From Saprospiraceae bacterium (GTDB lineage Bacteria; Bacteroidota; Bacteroidia; Chitinophagales; Saprospiraceae), in contig JADKBV010000001.1 of assembly GCA_016714895.1 (NCBI GenBank), positions 310,001 through 374,000 of the forward strand: a stretch of DNA of 64,000 nucleotides, in the 5' to 3' direction. Within the stretch, counting starts at the first letter, position 1; every line of letters starts with the position of its first letter. Of this stretch, positions 52,984-62,881 are shown piece after piece. The position numbers and the translations under genes were made by a program. Under the pieces are notes generated by a model. That model searched no databases. It had not been told where the DNA came from and saw only the letters and a program-made list of their open reading frames with translations.

Positions 52984-55900
52984 TTATTTTAATAGAATCA
53001 TTGTTACATCTCCGGTTTTTGTTTGAATGCTACCATCCGGCCTGAGATATTTTGTAATATATGTATAGACACCCTGTTCAACCAACATACCGTTAAAATA
53101 ACCTTCCCAATCTACTGTGCCTGGCTTCTCTCTATCAAAAACAAGATTGCCCCATCTGTCATATAATTTTAAGGTAAGGACTTCAAAACAATCCGGAACT
53201 AACCATGACCATTTGTTATTTGGTACGTCAGCTTCCGGTGAAAATATATTTGGTATCTGAATATCCAGTGTAGGGTCGACATTTAAGAAAAAATTATACC
53301 TGAAATCACAACCGGTTTGATGCGTGAGAATCACTCCGATTTCTGCGGGTAATGTAGTCGTTATGGTGTTTATAAAACAGGTATCACAAGACATCAGGTA
53401 ACCCGGACTCCAATCCACAGACCATAATTCTCCCGGATTTTCCAGCGTTAATGTGATGGGTTTTCCCGGATATATTATAGAATCCTGAAATGCAAATACC
53501 GGTGCACTAAGGGGTATGGGGTGTAGTAAGAAGTTGTAGACAACACGACAAGTTAAACTATCATGTGTCCAGTCTAAAAATGCATTTACGGAATCAGGGT
53601 ATATGGTTGTTAAACTGTTTGCACCGTTGCTCCAAAAGGGAGACCAATCATCTTCAGATTCCACAGTTAATGTATATAAATAATTGTCACAGTCAGGCTC
53701 AACAATCGGTTCTGAGGGAAAGTCTAAAGCTTCAATTTCTACTAAAAACAGTGAATCACAACCATTTACTGTTTGAAAAACTAAGTTGTATAAACCCGTT
53801 TCAAATAAATTGACATCGTGCCGGAAGAGGGTATCTCCAGGGCATAAGGTATATTTTTCAATATTAAAATAAGTTGGAAAAAACGTCACATTATCCTGTG
53901 TAAAAGTCGGACAGGGAAGGGTAGGCAGTGTATCGTAAAGGGTAATGTCGCTTTGAATCCATTGATTATTGATAAAAATGGAATCGCCTTGACAAAGTAT
54001 GTGGTTTTCCTGTATTAATACAGGCTCTGAAAAGGAAATAACGTAAGTTTTTGTACTATCGCACCCAAATTGAGAAATACCACTTATGGAAAAAATAGTG
54101 TCTGTGGTATAGGTTATCTGATCAATTTCAGCCAATTGGCCGACGCACAAGTCGAAAATTAAAGTGTCTCTGAAGGTATCGTGAACAATAAGATTATATC
54201 GAATCACAGAATCACAACCGGAGAGTGTCGGCAAAAAATCAAAATATTCACCGGAAGCAAAAATCCATTCGTTGTTGATGAATATCGAATCACCCTGGCA
54301 AAAATTTGATGTAATTGTTCTGATTTCTTTAATTTCTGTTAAAATGGAAAAATTATTTTCGAAAGAACATTCACTGGTTTCAAACTGTCCCGGAACAAAA
54401 ACACCACTATTTTTTTCTCCGTCATAATTGACAATCATATATAAAGAGGACAATTCCGATGTTGTAAAACTGTATGTGATCCCTTCCAGAACTCTACCGG
54501 GTTGGAGGGACAGATTGATCGTGTAAACCCCAATAAGGCTACCACCTGTTGAAGGATTTCCGTTATAAAAGGAGATTTTTATGGGTTCTGTCATGGATGC
54601 AGAAGCGGTTGGAGCATTGGCGATATCAAAATGAACTGTATACAGATTCAGCAATGGATCGAAAAACAAACACGTAATTTCCCCTCCCAATTCCACAGAA
54701 GTTTGTAAAAAATTGCCGGAAGAATCCAATAAGGACGTTTGAACCAAAAAATTATTAAATCTCCCGTTAGAAAGGGTAGCATTATTTTTCATAACAGCCG
54801 GGACCGTCAATTGATCGGTGATGTTAAAAACATGATAATTATACTGATTCCAGACCCCACGGGAAGGAGCCCATTTTTGTTTGTTGTTTGGAGCACCAAA
54901 TACACGTAACTTACCTCTGTTTCTATTTTCATCTGCGCAAGGAACACAAATTTTTGATTGACCGGAAAAATCAATATCTCCGACAATCGGATATTCGGAT
55001 CCTGTGCCAGAAGTACAGCTGAATCCTGTCAGGTCAATCGGCGGACTGACGGATCCGTTTATAATTCTCAATAAAGTTTCGTCTCTGTAAACAATTTCCT
55101 GGATACCGTCCTGATTAAAATCAAACATGGTCATACCGGTACTACCTGATTCATCATTGGTACTTAAACGCCAGGACTCTCTGAGGGTAGAAGTACCATT
55201 ATATTTATAGGCCAATAATAAGTAGGGTCTGGTAACCCCAATAGAAGCCGTTCCACTTCCATCCAGATCGCCCACAAAAGCCGGCCCGGAAGCATCCGGG
55301 CAACAACCTATCCCTGAGGTAGGCATTGTGGTACTTGCAAGCAAAACAGGGGTATTATTGTTTAGAGTATAAACATATAATCTGGAAAATTGGGAATTGC
55401 CCTGACTTGAAACCACTACATCCAATTTTCGGTCACCGTTAATATCCCCGATTGAAGTATATCCATCCCGACGGATATTGTTGATAAAAATGTTGAGAGG
55501 AATCATACTATTACCGCTTATACCATCAGGATTAGTGATATCTACCTGATATATGGTGTAACCTGCAGCTAATTCCAGGTCGTCAGGGTTGCTGTCAAGA
55601 TCTGCTGCAATGGTGGTAGCATTTGAAAAACCATTAAAAGTATCGGAAGAACGACCTAAACCATTATTACCACCTGAAGCGAGTTTTACACCGGTTTGCG
55701 CATTAAATATTTCATTATAGATATACACTTCAGGGATTCCATCCTGATTAAAATCCGCAAAAGCCGGAGCACCACTGCTACCGTTATTGCCCGTAAAATC
55801 TCCGAAAGTTCTGTCCGAGGTCCAAATAAGGTTTCCGAAAGTGTCATAACAAACCAATCTTCCCCTTTGATTGGGTGGGTTTTGACTGACATTTGCAGCT

Positions 55901-57342
55901 GCGAGCACTATTTCAGGAAGGCCGTCAGCATTGACATCTGCCAAAGCAAAATTTGTTGGACCTCCCCATGAATAAAAAGGGGTTCCAATGTTCCTAAGGG
56001 TTTCGCCGGTTGAAGATAAAATAAACGTGATACCACTGGTTATTCTGGGATCTCTTGAAAAGTCGTCCACGGAACTTACGATGATTTCAGGAATACAGTC
56101 ATTGTCCACGTCTGCCAGTAGGGGAGATTGATAGGTTGCAGTCTGAGCTGAACTTTCCCAAAGCCTGGAAATTTCAAAGTCAAATGTAGGAAAGGTATCA
56201 TTATTATAACAGAGGGAAGAGTCGATAACGGCACAATTATTTCTGCATGCTGAAAGTGTAATGGTTAGTGGTGTAGGACAACCATTTTCATCTTCCGTTT
56301 CCTGAAAATAAGTACCTTCCTGGTCATAAGTGATACCGTTAATGGTAAAAGATGATGCTTCACAAAGAGAGAGTTGCTTTGTCTTTTCCGTTGTTGGAAA
56401 GTGCCTGATATCAATTTGGATAAGGCTGTCACAACCATATTGGTTTTGGAGTGACTGCTGAAAGGTTCCGGATTCCGGGTATGTTATTCCATTTATCTGC
56501 AAAACTTCTTCCGGACATACTGTATAATTTAAAAAAGTAGTATCGGGAGGATGGAAAGTGATGGAAAGATTTTTAGCTAAATCATCAACACATATTCCAA
56601 TTTGCATACTATCTGGATTGATACTTGGGATTGCTCCCAAATTGAGCGGACTCATAATAAGATCCTTCCCATTTATATTAAATTTTTCAATGACAAATTG
56701 ATTGTTGCATGTCATATTTATGGTCACGGTTAATGTGGTCCACACATTATATTGTGTAAAATTTTGATTTAAAGTAAATAATCTTTCAGATGATAAAAAG
56801 GGGGTTCTACTATTATTTATCAGTGCTATTTCTGGTGTTCCTCCTATTATCAGACCTTCCTGAACATTAGCAGAAGGTAAGATTGAGTTTGAAGGATTAA
56901 AAAATCCATGATTGTAATTTCCTAACCAAAAATAAAATTCATTGTAATCTGCAACAGAGTTTCTGGCAAAAAAATCACAAGTTAAGGTTATTGGAAAACT
57001 ACTAACCTTTAAAATACTGTCTAATAAAATGGATGTTGGAACAAAACCAAAACCCTGACCTGAGGGTTTATCTCCACCAAAAAAAGAATTTATAAAATTG
57101 CCGGAGCCTAAGTGGATATTCGAGGACAGAGTCGGACAAGAAGCATTATTGGTAAAACTATTGGCAGTCAAAGGCTTCGCAGTTGTTTTAGGTATATTGG
57201 GGAAATATCCATTTGGTAACGGCGTTGGATTTAACTGAATTTCAATATTTTCATTATTTAAAGGTATAATAATATTTGTTTGAGCATTTAGACTATACTC
57301 AAATAATAATATTAAACAAACCAATACTATTTGTAACTTCAC
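52984..57342 (-). CDS. Giant secreted protein: novel N-terminal domain, FG-GAP repeats, cysteine repeats, gliding-type CTD
   Basis: A 1452-residue exported protein starting from GTG. After a signal peptide (1-20), residues 22-265 form an unnamed domain shared with the neighbouring gene. Two cysteine repeats follow. Residues 375-850 hold FG-GAP/VCBS-like repeats with Ca-binding-type loops such as DVNADGLPEIVL, DFNQDGIPEVYI and DINGDRKLDVV, suggesting a beta-propeller. A beta region and four more cysteine repeats follow. The end, NIFSPEADVPNN ... YDRWGNLVFDRE ... GVYTYITKY, is the gliding-motility-associated (type B) T9SS domain. It is probably a surface adhesin or matrix protein. It follows the 857-residue paralogue by 27 bases. 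Confidence 0.88.
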   Translation of the reverse strand: MKLQIVLVCLILLFEYSLNAQTNIIIPLNNENIEIQLNPTPLPNGYFPNIPKTTAKPLTANSFTNNASCPTLSSNIHLGSGNFINSFFGGDKPSGQGFGFVPTSILLDSILKVSSFPITLTCDFFARNSVADYNEFYFWLGNYNHGFFNPSNSILPSANVQEGLIIGGTPEIALINNSRTPFLSSERLFTLNQNFTQYNVWTTLTVTINMTCNNQFVIEKFNINGKDLIMSPLNLGAIPSINPDSMQIGICVDDLAKNLSITFHPPDTTFLNYTVCPEEVLQINGITYPESGTFQQSLQNQYGCDSLIQIDIRHFPTTEKTKQLSLCEASSFTINGITYDQEGTYFQETEDENGCPTPLTITLSACRNNCAVIDSSLCYNNDTFPTFDFEISRLWESSAQTATYQSPLLADVDNDCIPEIIVSSVDDFSRDPRITSGITFILSSTGETLRNIGTPFYSWGGPTNFALADVNADGLPEIVLAAANVSQNPPNQRGRLVCYDTFGNLIWTSDRTFGDFTGNNGSSGAPAFADFNQDGIPEVYIYNEIFNAQTGVKLASGGNNGLGRSSDTFNGFSNATTIAADLDSNPDDLELAAGYTIYQVDITNPDGISGNSMIPLNIFINNIRRDGYTSIGDINGDRKLDVVVSSQGNSQFSRLYVYTLNNNTPVLLASTTMPTSGIGCCPDASGPAFVGDLDGSGTASIGVTRPYLLLAYKYNGTSTLRESWRLSTNDESGSTGMTMFDFNQDGIQEIVYRDETLLRIINGSVSPPIDLTGFSCTSGTGSEYPIVGDIDFSGQSKICVPCADENRNRGKLRVFGAPNNKQKWAPSRGVWNQYNYHVFNITDQLTVPAVMKNNATLSNGRFNNFLVQTSLLDSSGNFLQTSVELGGEITCLFFDPLLNLYTVHFDIANAPTASASMTEPIKISFYNGNPSTGGSLIGVYTINLSLQPGRVLEGITYSFTTSELSSLYMIVNYDGEKNSGVFVPGQFETSECSFENNFSILTEIKEIRTITSNFCQGDSIFINNEWIFASGEYFDFLPTLSGCDSVIRYNLIVHDTFRDTLIFDLCVGQLAEIDQITYTTDTIFSISGISQFGCDSTKTYVISFSEPVLIQENHILCQGDSIFINNQWIQSDITLYDTLPTLPCPTFTQDNVTFFPTYFNIEKYTLCPGDTLFRHDVNLFETGLYNLVFQTVNGCDSLFLVEIEALDFPSEPIVEPDCDNYLYTLTVESEDDWSPFWSNGANSLTTIYPDSVNAFLDWTHDSLTCRVVYNFLLHPIPLSAPVFAFQDSIIYPGKPITLTLENPGELWSVDWSPGYLMSCDTCFINTITTTLPAEIGVILTHQTGCDFRYNFFLNVDPTLDIQIPNIFSPEADVPNNKWSWLVPDCFEVLTLKLYDRWGNLVFDREKPGTVDWEGYFNGMLVEQGVYTYITKYLRPDGSIQTKTGDVTMILLK
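53720..54315 (-). repeat. Four cysteine repeats near the C-terminus of the 1452-residue protein
   Basis: Units start with CQGDSIFINN, CVGQLAEID, CQGDSIFINN and CPGDTLFRHD and most close with GCDS. They are spaced about 45-50 codons apart and match the units in the 1273- and 857-residue proteins. Two further copies lie in the N-terminal third (about 56245-56525). Confidence 0.75.
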
Positions 57343-57369
57343 TTCATTATTTAAAAATATAAATTCCGA

Positions 57370-59943
57370 TTAATCCTCAAAATATGTATCTTGATTTTTA
57401 ATTTTTTCTAATGATTGTCCATTAATATCACCTATTTTTACAGGATAAAAGTTAAGGTCGGAGATATTTTTATATCCCGGAATTACCTGAAAACTATCCT
57501 GAATAAAAAGTGGATTGATTATTGATTCAAGATGTTGTTCAGGTATGAATCTCCAACTATAATTGTTCGGAAATGTTTCAGTAACACCCAGAATTACTTT
57601 GCGAATTGAAACAAGGTCTAATGAATTAATTTTACCATCTTTATTGGCGTCTGCTGCAATAAGTTTAACAGGGTCTGTTAAAATGCTTAATCCTAAAATA
57701 TGATTTTGTACTAAAACAAGGTCTAATGTCGAAACACCATTAGATATATCTTCATTTGAAAGTGCTGAAAATGAATAGGTTTTTAATGGATCATTCTGTG
57801 AAAAGCTATAGTTATTATTTTGAGTTGAAATTATATTTACTTTATAACCTTCGTATCTTCTGATTTCTTTGTTAACCGATGTTGAATATGTATTTGATAA
57901 TATCTGACCGCCAATAACCCTGTTCTCCTGGTCTTCACATGAAAAAAACAAAGAAATGTTGTCTACATCCCAAACACTAACATCGCCACCGACATTTGTA
58001 ACACAATACGGAGTAAGTTCTATACGAACTGAATCATCTTCCAACAGGAAAAAATCTTCATTTTCAAATAAATCAAACTTACCTTTTGTCCATTGGTTGG
58101 ATGTGTTTATGTTAGATTGCACATACACCAAAACATCATTTTTATAAATTTCGATACCAAACCTGGTCGGGTAATTGTTTGGCCCACTGGCACCCTGAAT
58201 CCAATTATATTGTAAGGGAGAAAGATGATAAAACTCAAGGTGATTAAACCTGATCATACTTCCATCTGCAGGTTTTGCTTTAAAACCAAAACTTACAGGT
58301 GTTTGGTCCGTCTGATCAAACTGGCATGATGTTGAGACACTGATGCACATGGCTAATGTACTTGCCTGGCCATTTGTACAGGAATGTTTATTCTCCTGAG
58401 GAGTGTCCCTATATACATTTGACATGGACAATGAGCCACAGGCCAACGGGATGCGGTATACCGGCAAAAATTCGTCGTAATTCATGCTGTTTTCCGGAGT
58501 CAGAGCGTTACACTGTTGAAAGTCATAAGTCACATTCTGAACACATGGCAGAATTTTTATAACAACAATACTGTCACATCCTGAACTATTGGTTTGGTTT
58601 TGTTCATAAGTACCGGCAGCGTTATAAGTACTTCCATTAATGACGTAAGATCCTGCATTACATAATGAATATACGGATTCTGATCTGGTGGAAAGACCTT
58701 TAGTAATTTGTATGTTTAAAATACTGTCACAACCGGTTTCCGTTTTTAATGTCTGGATATAGTTTCCACTTTCGCTATATAAAACATTGTTGATTTCAAT
58801 GAATTCATCATTACACAACTTGATTTTCAACAGACTTTCCAAAATGTCTGAAACGGAAATTGTAATATTTAGTATACTATCACAACCCTCAGATGAAACC
58901 AATGTTTGTTGATAAAACCCTTCGGTACTATAAAAAACATCATTAATTTGAATAGAATCACCTTTGCATACAAAGTAATCCAGATTTTTTTCAATTTGCG
59001 GTAAAATGGTCAAAGTTAAATTTACAACACTATCACATCCAAAGCTTGTTACATAAGTTTTAGTATAGATCCCACTTTGAAATAGTGTATCATTGTCCCA
59101 TACATATTGTTTACAAGCTTCAACAGATATATTATTTTCAATCTTATAATTATATGTTATACTAAAATCTTTTCCAAAATCATCAATACACATCGCTACC
59201 ATCAGGTCATTTAGATTGAAATAGCTCATGTCCTGAACCAAAATTGGTTCAGATAATATTTGTATGTTGTCAACAAAAAATTTGTTAATTACCAATTTGT
59301 CACTTTCGGTAATATCAATAATTACTGAAATTTTATACCAGCGATTATATAATTGATTTTCATTGTTTTTGTCAAATAATCTTGTAGAAGGCTCTGTCGC
59401 ACTTTTACTGTTATTAATGAGCTGCAAATCAGGCCTCCCACCCATTATCAGCCCTTCCTGAAAGTTGGCATTTGGTAAAGTGGTGTTTGTAGGATTATAA
59501 AATTCATGAGAAAAATTTCCAATCCAAAAGTAAGATTCATTATAGCTTGCCTGACTACTTCTGTTAAAAAAATATCCTTCAAGTTTTAAAGGAAAGTTGT
59601 TTTTGGAAATTCGTTTGTTTAGAAAGACAGGCGAACTTGCATGTCCAAAACTTGCAATATCGGGATTGTCTCCGCCAAAATAAGTGTTTAATGAATCCCC
59701 GGCATCAAAATAAACATTATTTGCCAAATCAGGAAGTTGATCGTTGTTAGCGAAAGAATTGGTATACAATGGTTTTCCACTTGTTCCAAATACTCTTGGA
59801 TAAACACCGAACGACGGACTTGGAGAAACTAAAATTTCTACATTTGCATCATTTAACAAATATAATTCTGTTATTTGTGCATTTGCTATTGAAATGAATA
59901 TAAAAAAGAGCAATGTGAGGGGGGTAATTTTTTTGAGATTCAT
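57370..59943 (-). CDS. Secreted protein with shared novel N-terminal domain, four cysteine repeats and a dockerin-like module
   Basis: An 857-residue exported protein (signal peptide 1-22). Residues 25-270 are homologous to the N-terminus of the next gene (matching runs such as YFWIGNFSHEFYNPTN versus YFWLGNYNHGFFNPSN, and NFQEGLIMGG versus NVQEGLIIGG). Four cysteine repeats (275-460) follow, then a beta domain with three or four cysteines. Near residue 765 is a dockerin-type pair: VSTLDLVLVQNHILGL and DANKDGKINSLDLVSIRKV, with EF-hand-like calcium ligands. Such modules usually precede a T9SS sorting domain, but here the protein ends soon after KIGDINGQ without one. A TATATTTG box precedes the start. 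It heads the surface-protein group. Confidence 0.85.
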   Translation of the reverse strand: MNLKKITPLTLLFFIFISIANAQITELYLLNDANVEILVSPSPSFGVYPRVFGTSGKPLYTNSFANNDQLPDLANNVYFDAGDSLNTYFGGDNPDIASFGHASSPVFLNKRISKNNFPLKLEGYFFNRSSQASYNESYFWIGNFSHEFYNPTNTTLPNANFQEGLIMGGRPDLQLINNSKSATEPSTRLFDKNNENQLYNRWYKISVIIDITESDKLVINKFFVDNIQILSEPILVQDMSYFNLNDLMVAMCIDDFGKDFSITYNYKIENNISVEACKQYVWDNDTLFQSGIYTKTYVTSFGCDSVVNLTLTILPQIEKNLDYFVCKGDSIQINDVFYSTEGFYQQTLVSSEGCDSILNITISVSDILESLLKIKLCNDEFIEINNVLYSESGNYIQTLKTETGCDSILNIQITKGLSTRSESVYSLCNAGSYVINGSTYNAAGTYEQNQTNSSGCDSIVVIKILPCVQNVTYDFQQCNALTPENSMNYDEFLPVYRIPLACGSLSMSNVYRDTPQENKHSCTNGQASTLAMCISVSTSCQFDQTDQTPVSFGFKAKPADGSMIRFNHLEFYHLSPLQYNWIQGASGPNNYPTRFGIEIYKNDVLVYVQSNINTSNQWTKGKFDLFENEDFFLLEDDSVRIELTPYCVTNVGGDVSVWDVDNISLFFSCEDQENRVIGGQILSNTYSTSVNKEIRRYEGYKVNIISTQNNNYSFSQNDPLKTYSFSALSNEDISNGVSTLDLVLVQNHILGLSILTDPVKLIAADANKDGKINSLDLVSIRKVILGVTETFPNNYSWRFIPEQHLESIINPLFIQDSFQVIPGYKNISDLNFYPVKIGDINGQSLEKIKNQDTYFED
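58545..59140 (-). repeat. Four cysteine repeats in the 857-residue protein
   Basis: Four units of about 45-50 codons, each with a Cys near the start (CKQYVW, CKGDSIQIND, CNDEFIEINN, CNAGSYVING) and an invariant GCDS near the end. They share the consensus with the arrays at 12300-13985 and 53720-54315. Confidence 0.8.
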
Positions 59944-59985
59944 CTTTAAAAATAATTTTAAGTATTTTGATTACATTTTAGATTG

Positions 59986-59993
59986 CAAATATA
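59986..59993 (-). promoter_or_regulatory. Promoter -7 box of the surface-protein group
   Basis: The minus strand reads TATATTTG (TAnnTTTG), 43 bases before the ATG at 59943. The surrounding 120-base divergent gap is very AT-rich with nothing else recognisable. Confidence 0.4.
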
Positions 59994-60066
59994 TATAATA
60001 ATGGAATTCAAACTGTTATTTTTGTTCGAATTTTTATTTAGTTAGTTTAAGATCAAATTTTGTCTA

Positions 60067-61361
60067 TTGAAAAAGGTTTTGGTAATATCATATTATTGGC
60101 CTCCATCAGGAGGAATCGGCGTTTTGAGATCTTTGAAGTTTGTTAAATATCTAAGGGAATTTGGATGGGAACCCGTAGTAGTGATTCCAAAAGGTGCTGA
60201 CTATCCCTATTATGATGAGGCGAATTTAAATGATGTGCCAAAAGGTATCGAAATTATAGAAATTCCTATTGTTGAACCATTTAAAATATTCAAATGGTTG
60301 ACATCAAGGAAAGATACTCCTTTAAATAACATTGTTCATGTCAGAGACAAAAAATCAATTTTTGATACCTTGGGAATCTGGGTAAGAGGCAATTTTTTTA
60401 TACCTGATGCCAGAAGTCTTTGGATAAGTCCGGCAGTTAAACATCTTATATCCTATTTACAATCAAATAAAATTGATGCTATATTCTCTGACGGGCCACC
60501 TCATACAAATACAGTTATTGCCACTAAATTGGCTGCACGATGTAACATTCCCTTTTTGGCTGATTTTCAAGATCCGTGGACACAGGTAGATTATTATAAA
60601 CTATTCAGAATTGGATATTTTGCAGATAAAAAACATAAAGCACTTGAACAATTAACATTTCAAATTGCCAATAAAATTACTATAGCGAGTGATAGTTGGA
60701 AAACAGAACTTGAAAAATTGGCGCCAAAAATGTTGATGTTATTTACTACGGGTATGACGAAGATGATTTCTCAGGATTGAACCCAATGGTTGATAAAAAA
60801 TTTACGATTTGTCATTCAGGTCTACTTGGTTTTGACAGAAATCCGGTCAATTTTTTTAAGGTTGTGAGTGAATTAATGGCAGAAATCGAAGGATTTAAAC
60901 AAGATGTGGAAATTAAATTAATAGGTCAGATTGATGTAGAAGTTCGTAATAACATAGAGAAATTTCGTCTTAATGAAATCGTTAATTTATTTGGTGTTGT
61001 GCCACGAAAAATATCTCTGAAAGAAATTTGTAAGTCTTGGATACTTCTGCTTCCTTTAAATCAGGCAGAAAATGCTATGGGTAGAATCCCGGGAAAATTT
61101 TTTGAATATATTCGCGCAAAGAGGCCAATTATTAGCATAGGTCCCAATCATTCCGACGTTCATAAAATTATTGAAAATTTGAACATTGGTTGTAATGTCG
61201 ATTGGGACGATTCTACCCGAATTAAGTCCTTTTTAACAAGCCAGCATGCATTATTTAAGTCGGGTACTTTCGAGTCATTGAATAATAAACAGCCTATTGA
61301 TATATTTTCAAATTATCATCAAACAAAAATTTTAGCATCATATTTGGACGAAATATTATAG
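60067..61361 (+). CDS. Glycosyltransferase family 4-like protein, interrupted by a one-base frameshift
   Basis: Two frames make one GT-B glycosyltransferase of about 431 residues. The first part (60067-60780, TTG start) begins KKVLVISYYWPPSGGIG, the donor-independent N-terminal motif of many cell-surface GT4-like enzymes, and includes ADFQDPWTQVDYY near 165. The second carries the C-terminal domain with FTICHSGLLGFDRNP, IGQIDVEV, and PGKFFEYIRAKRPIISIG, typical of the nucleotide-sugar-binding half. One A added to the A5 run at 60726-60730 gives the continuous linker NVDVIYYGYDEDDFSGLNP. It probably acts in surface polysaccharide synthesis with the genes to its right. The sugar is unknown. Confidence 0.85.
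60726..60730 (+). other. Frameshift site in the glycosyltransferase gene (A5 run)
   Basis: GCG-CCA-AAA-ATG leads into a wrong frame that stops at 60778-60780. With six A the reading is PKNVDVIYYGYDED, a normal family linker, and joins the downstream frame. Both halves are otherwise open and conserved. Confidence 0.8.
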
Positions 61362-61374
61362 TTTTTTTATGTTT

Positions 61375-62874
61375 CTAAATTTTTAACTTATTTAGATCCA
61401 TTATTTTTGGCATCCTGTTGTACAATATTTTAAATTTATCTCTGTAAATTTTATAATCTTTAAAATATAATATTGATTTTATAATGCTAGCGAGATAAAA
61501 TCTTTTGATCTTGACTCCTCTGAACGAACTGTTGAATTTGTCCATATAGTTAAAATTAATATAGTTCTCACCCCTGTTTATAATATAATAAGCGTAAGGT
61601 AAAGTGTTCATTCTTGGTTTTGGCTTTAAAGCCGTAGATGATTCAATTAATGTATATAATTCTTCAAAGGATTTTGGTTCATAAACAGCATCCATACCTG
61701 TATAAAAAGATTTACCTAAAGAAATAGAAGTTTTGCCATGAAAGGATGCTTCTATACCAATTGTTGAACCAAAACTTATGATTAAATCACTTTTTAACAT
61801 CAACTGATATGTGTCAATTGGATCATTTGCAGGTATAATAGTGAGATTTCTATAAGAAAAAGCCAGAATTTCTTTAACCTGACTATTATCAACATTTTCA
61901 AGATTTGGATGAACTCTTAGGTAAAAATGATATTTTTCATTATCAATATACTTTTGAACAATTTTTTGAATTGCTTCGTTTTGTGTATTAAAAAGCTCAT
62001 GTTGCCACTCATCAATGGTTTTCATTTCATCTTCAGATGAATTAAAAATAGATATATTGGTTTTTGTTGTTTCAAAATTTACAGGCAGCAGATTTTTATT
62101 TTGATTTTTAGTATAAACTTTATCATCCTTATTGACTCCTCTTATTTTTTCCTGAAACCAATTTTCTGCCAAAACATATTTTTGATTGGTAGAATTTTCC
62201 CATAATGTCCACATGCTCTTTTGGCGTGAAGCTATACTATGAGGCAAACTATTATGAAATAATTCAAATTTTTGGTTTGTTGCCCCTAACTCCATTGTAT
62301 AAAATGGTATTTTTAAAGATTGACATAATGATAGTAAAGGATAAGTTTCACTAAATCTCCCATTAAAAATATAAATTTCTTCCGGTTTCAGAAAATTTAA
62401 AAGTTGCTTAAAACCTAACAAGGATTTCAAGGAAACTTCCAACTCTTGTTTAATCAGAGGGTAAACTTTTTCATCATGAACCTCATAATCACGTCTAAGT
62501 GATATGACACTTGACAAAATTCCTTTCCCAATATTTATGCCTTCATAGTCCCAATCGGAAATATTTGTATTCTTTTTAACATCATACTGATTAATTGAAG
62601 AATCAATATTGACGACAGGAAACGGAATATGGATTAAATTTTCTGAACTTATTAATTTATGTAATACAATGTTTCGCCCCTGACAAATTCCACAACCTAT
62701 AGGATTTCCTGTTGGGTTAAAAAAACATGATTTAGTTACTTTATCGCAAGTTGTATAATAAACTTTGATATTTTGAGATAACAATCTCTCCATAATCTCA
62801 AGCTCTATACCTAAATGCAAAGAGGATAAGCCTTGATTTGAAAAAAATAATACCTTCTTCGTTGGTGTCTCCAT
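61375..62874 (-). CDS. Capsule/surface polysaccharide transferase-like protein with cysteine cluster
   Basis: A cytoplasmic protein of about 499 residues. The N-terminal part begins TKKVLFFSNQGLSSLHLG and contains four cysteines in close order: one in YYTTCDK, one in KSCFFNP, then a CGIC pair. The C-terminal part has LRVHPNLENVDNS, PANDPIDTYQLMLKSDLIISF and STIGIEASFHGK, the arrangement of KpsS/CDP-glycerol-transferase-like GT-B enzymes. The frame is open to 63012, but that would overlap pseI by 131 bases. The ATG at 62874 (METPTKK) leaves a 7-base gap and is preferred. Placed directly after pseI, it may transfer pseudaminic acid or build the glycan carrying it. That is inference from context. 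Confidence 0.7.
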   Translation of the reverse strand: METPTKKVLFFSNQGLSSLHLGIELEIMERLLSQNIKVYYTTCDKVTKSCFFNPTGNPIGCGICQGRNIVLHKLISSENLIHIPFPVVNIDSSINQYDVKKNTNISDWDYEGINIGKGILSSVISLRRDYEVHDEKVYPLIKQELEVSLKSLLGFKQLLNFLKPEEIYIFNGRFSETYPLLSLCQSLKIPFYTMELGATNQKFELFHNSLPHSIASRQKSMWTLWENSTNQKYVLAENWFQEKIRGVNKDDKVYTKNQNKNLLPVNFETTKTNISIFNSSEDEMKTIDEWQHELFNTQNEAIQKIVQKYIDNEKYHFYLRVHPNLENVDNSQVKEILAFSYRNLTIIPANDPIDTYQLMLKSDLIISFGSTIGIEASFHGKTSISLGKSFYTGMDAVYEPKSFEELYTLIESSTALKPKPRMNTLPYAYYIINRGENYINFNYMDKFNSSFRGVKIKRFYLASIIKSILYFKDYKIYRDKFKILYNRMPKIMDLNKLKI

Positions 62875-62881
62875 TATCCCG

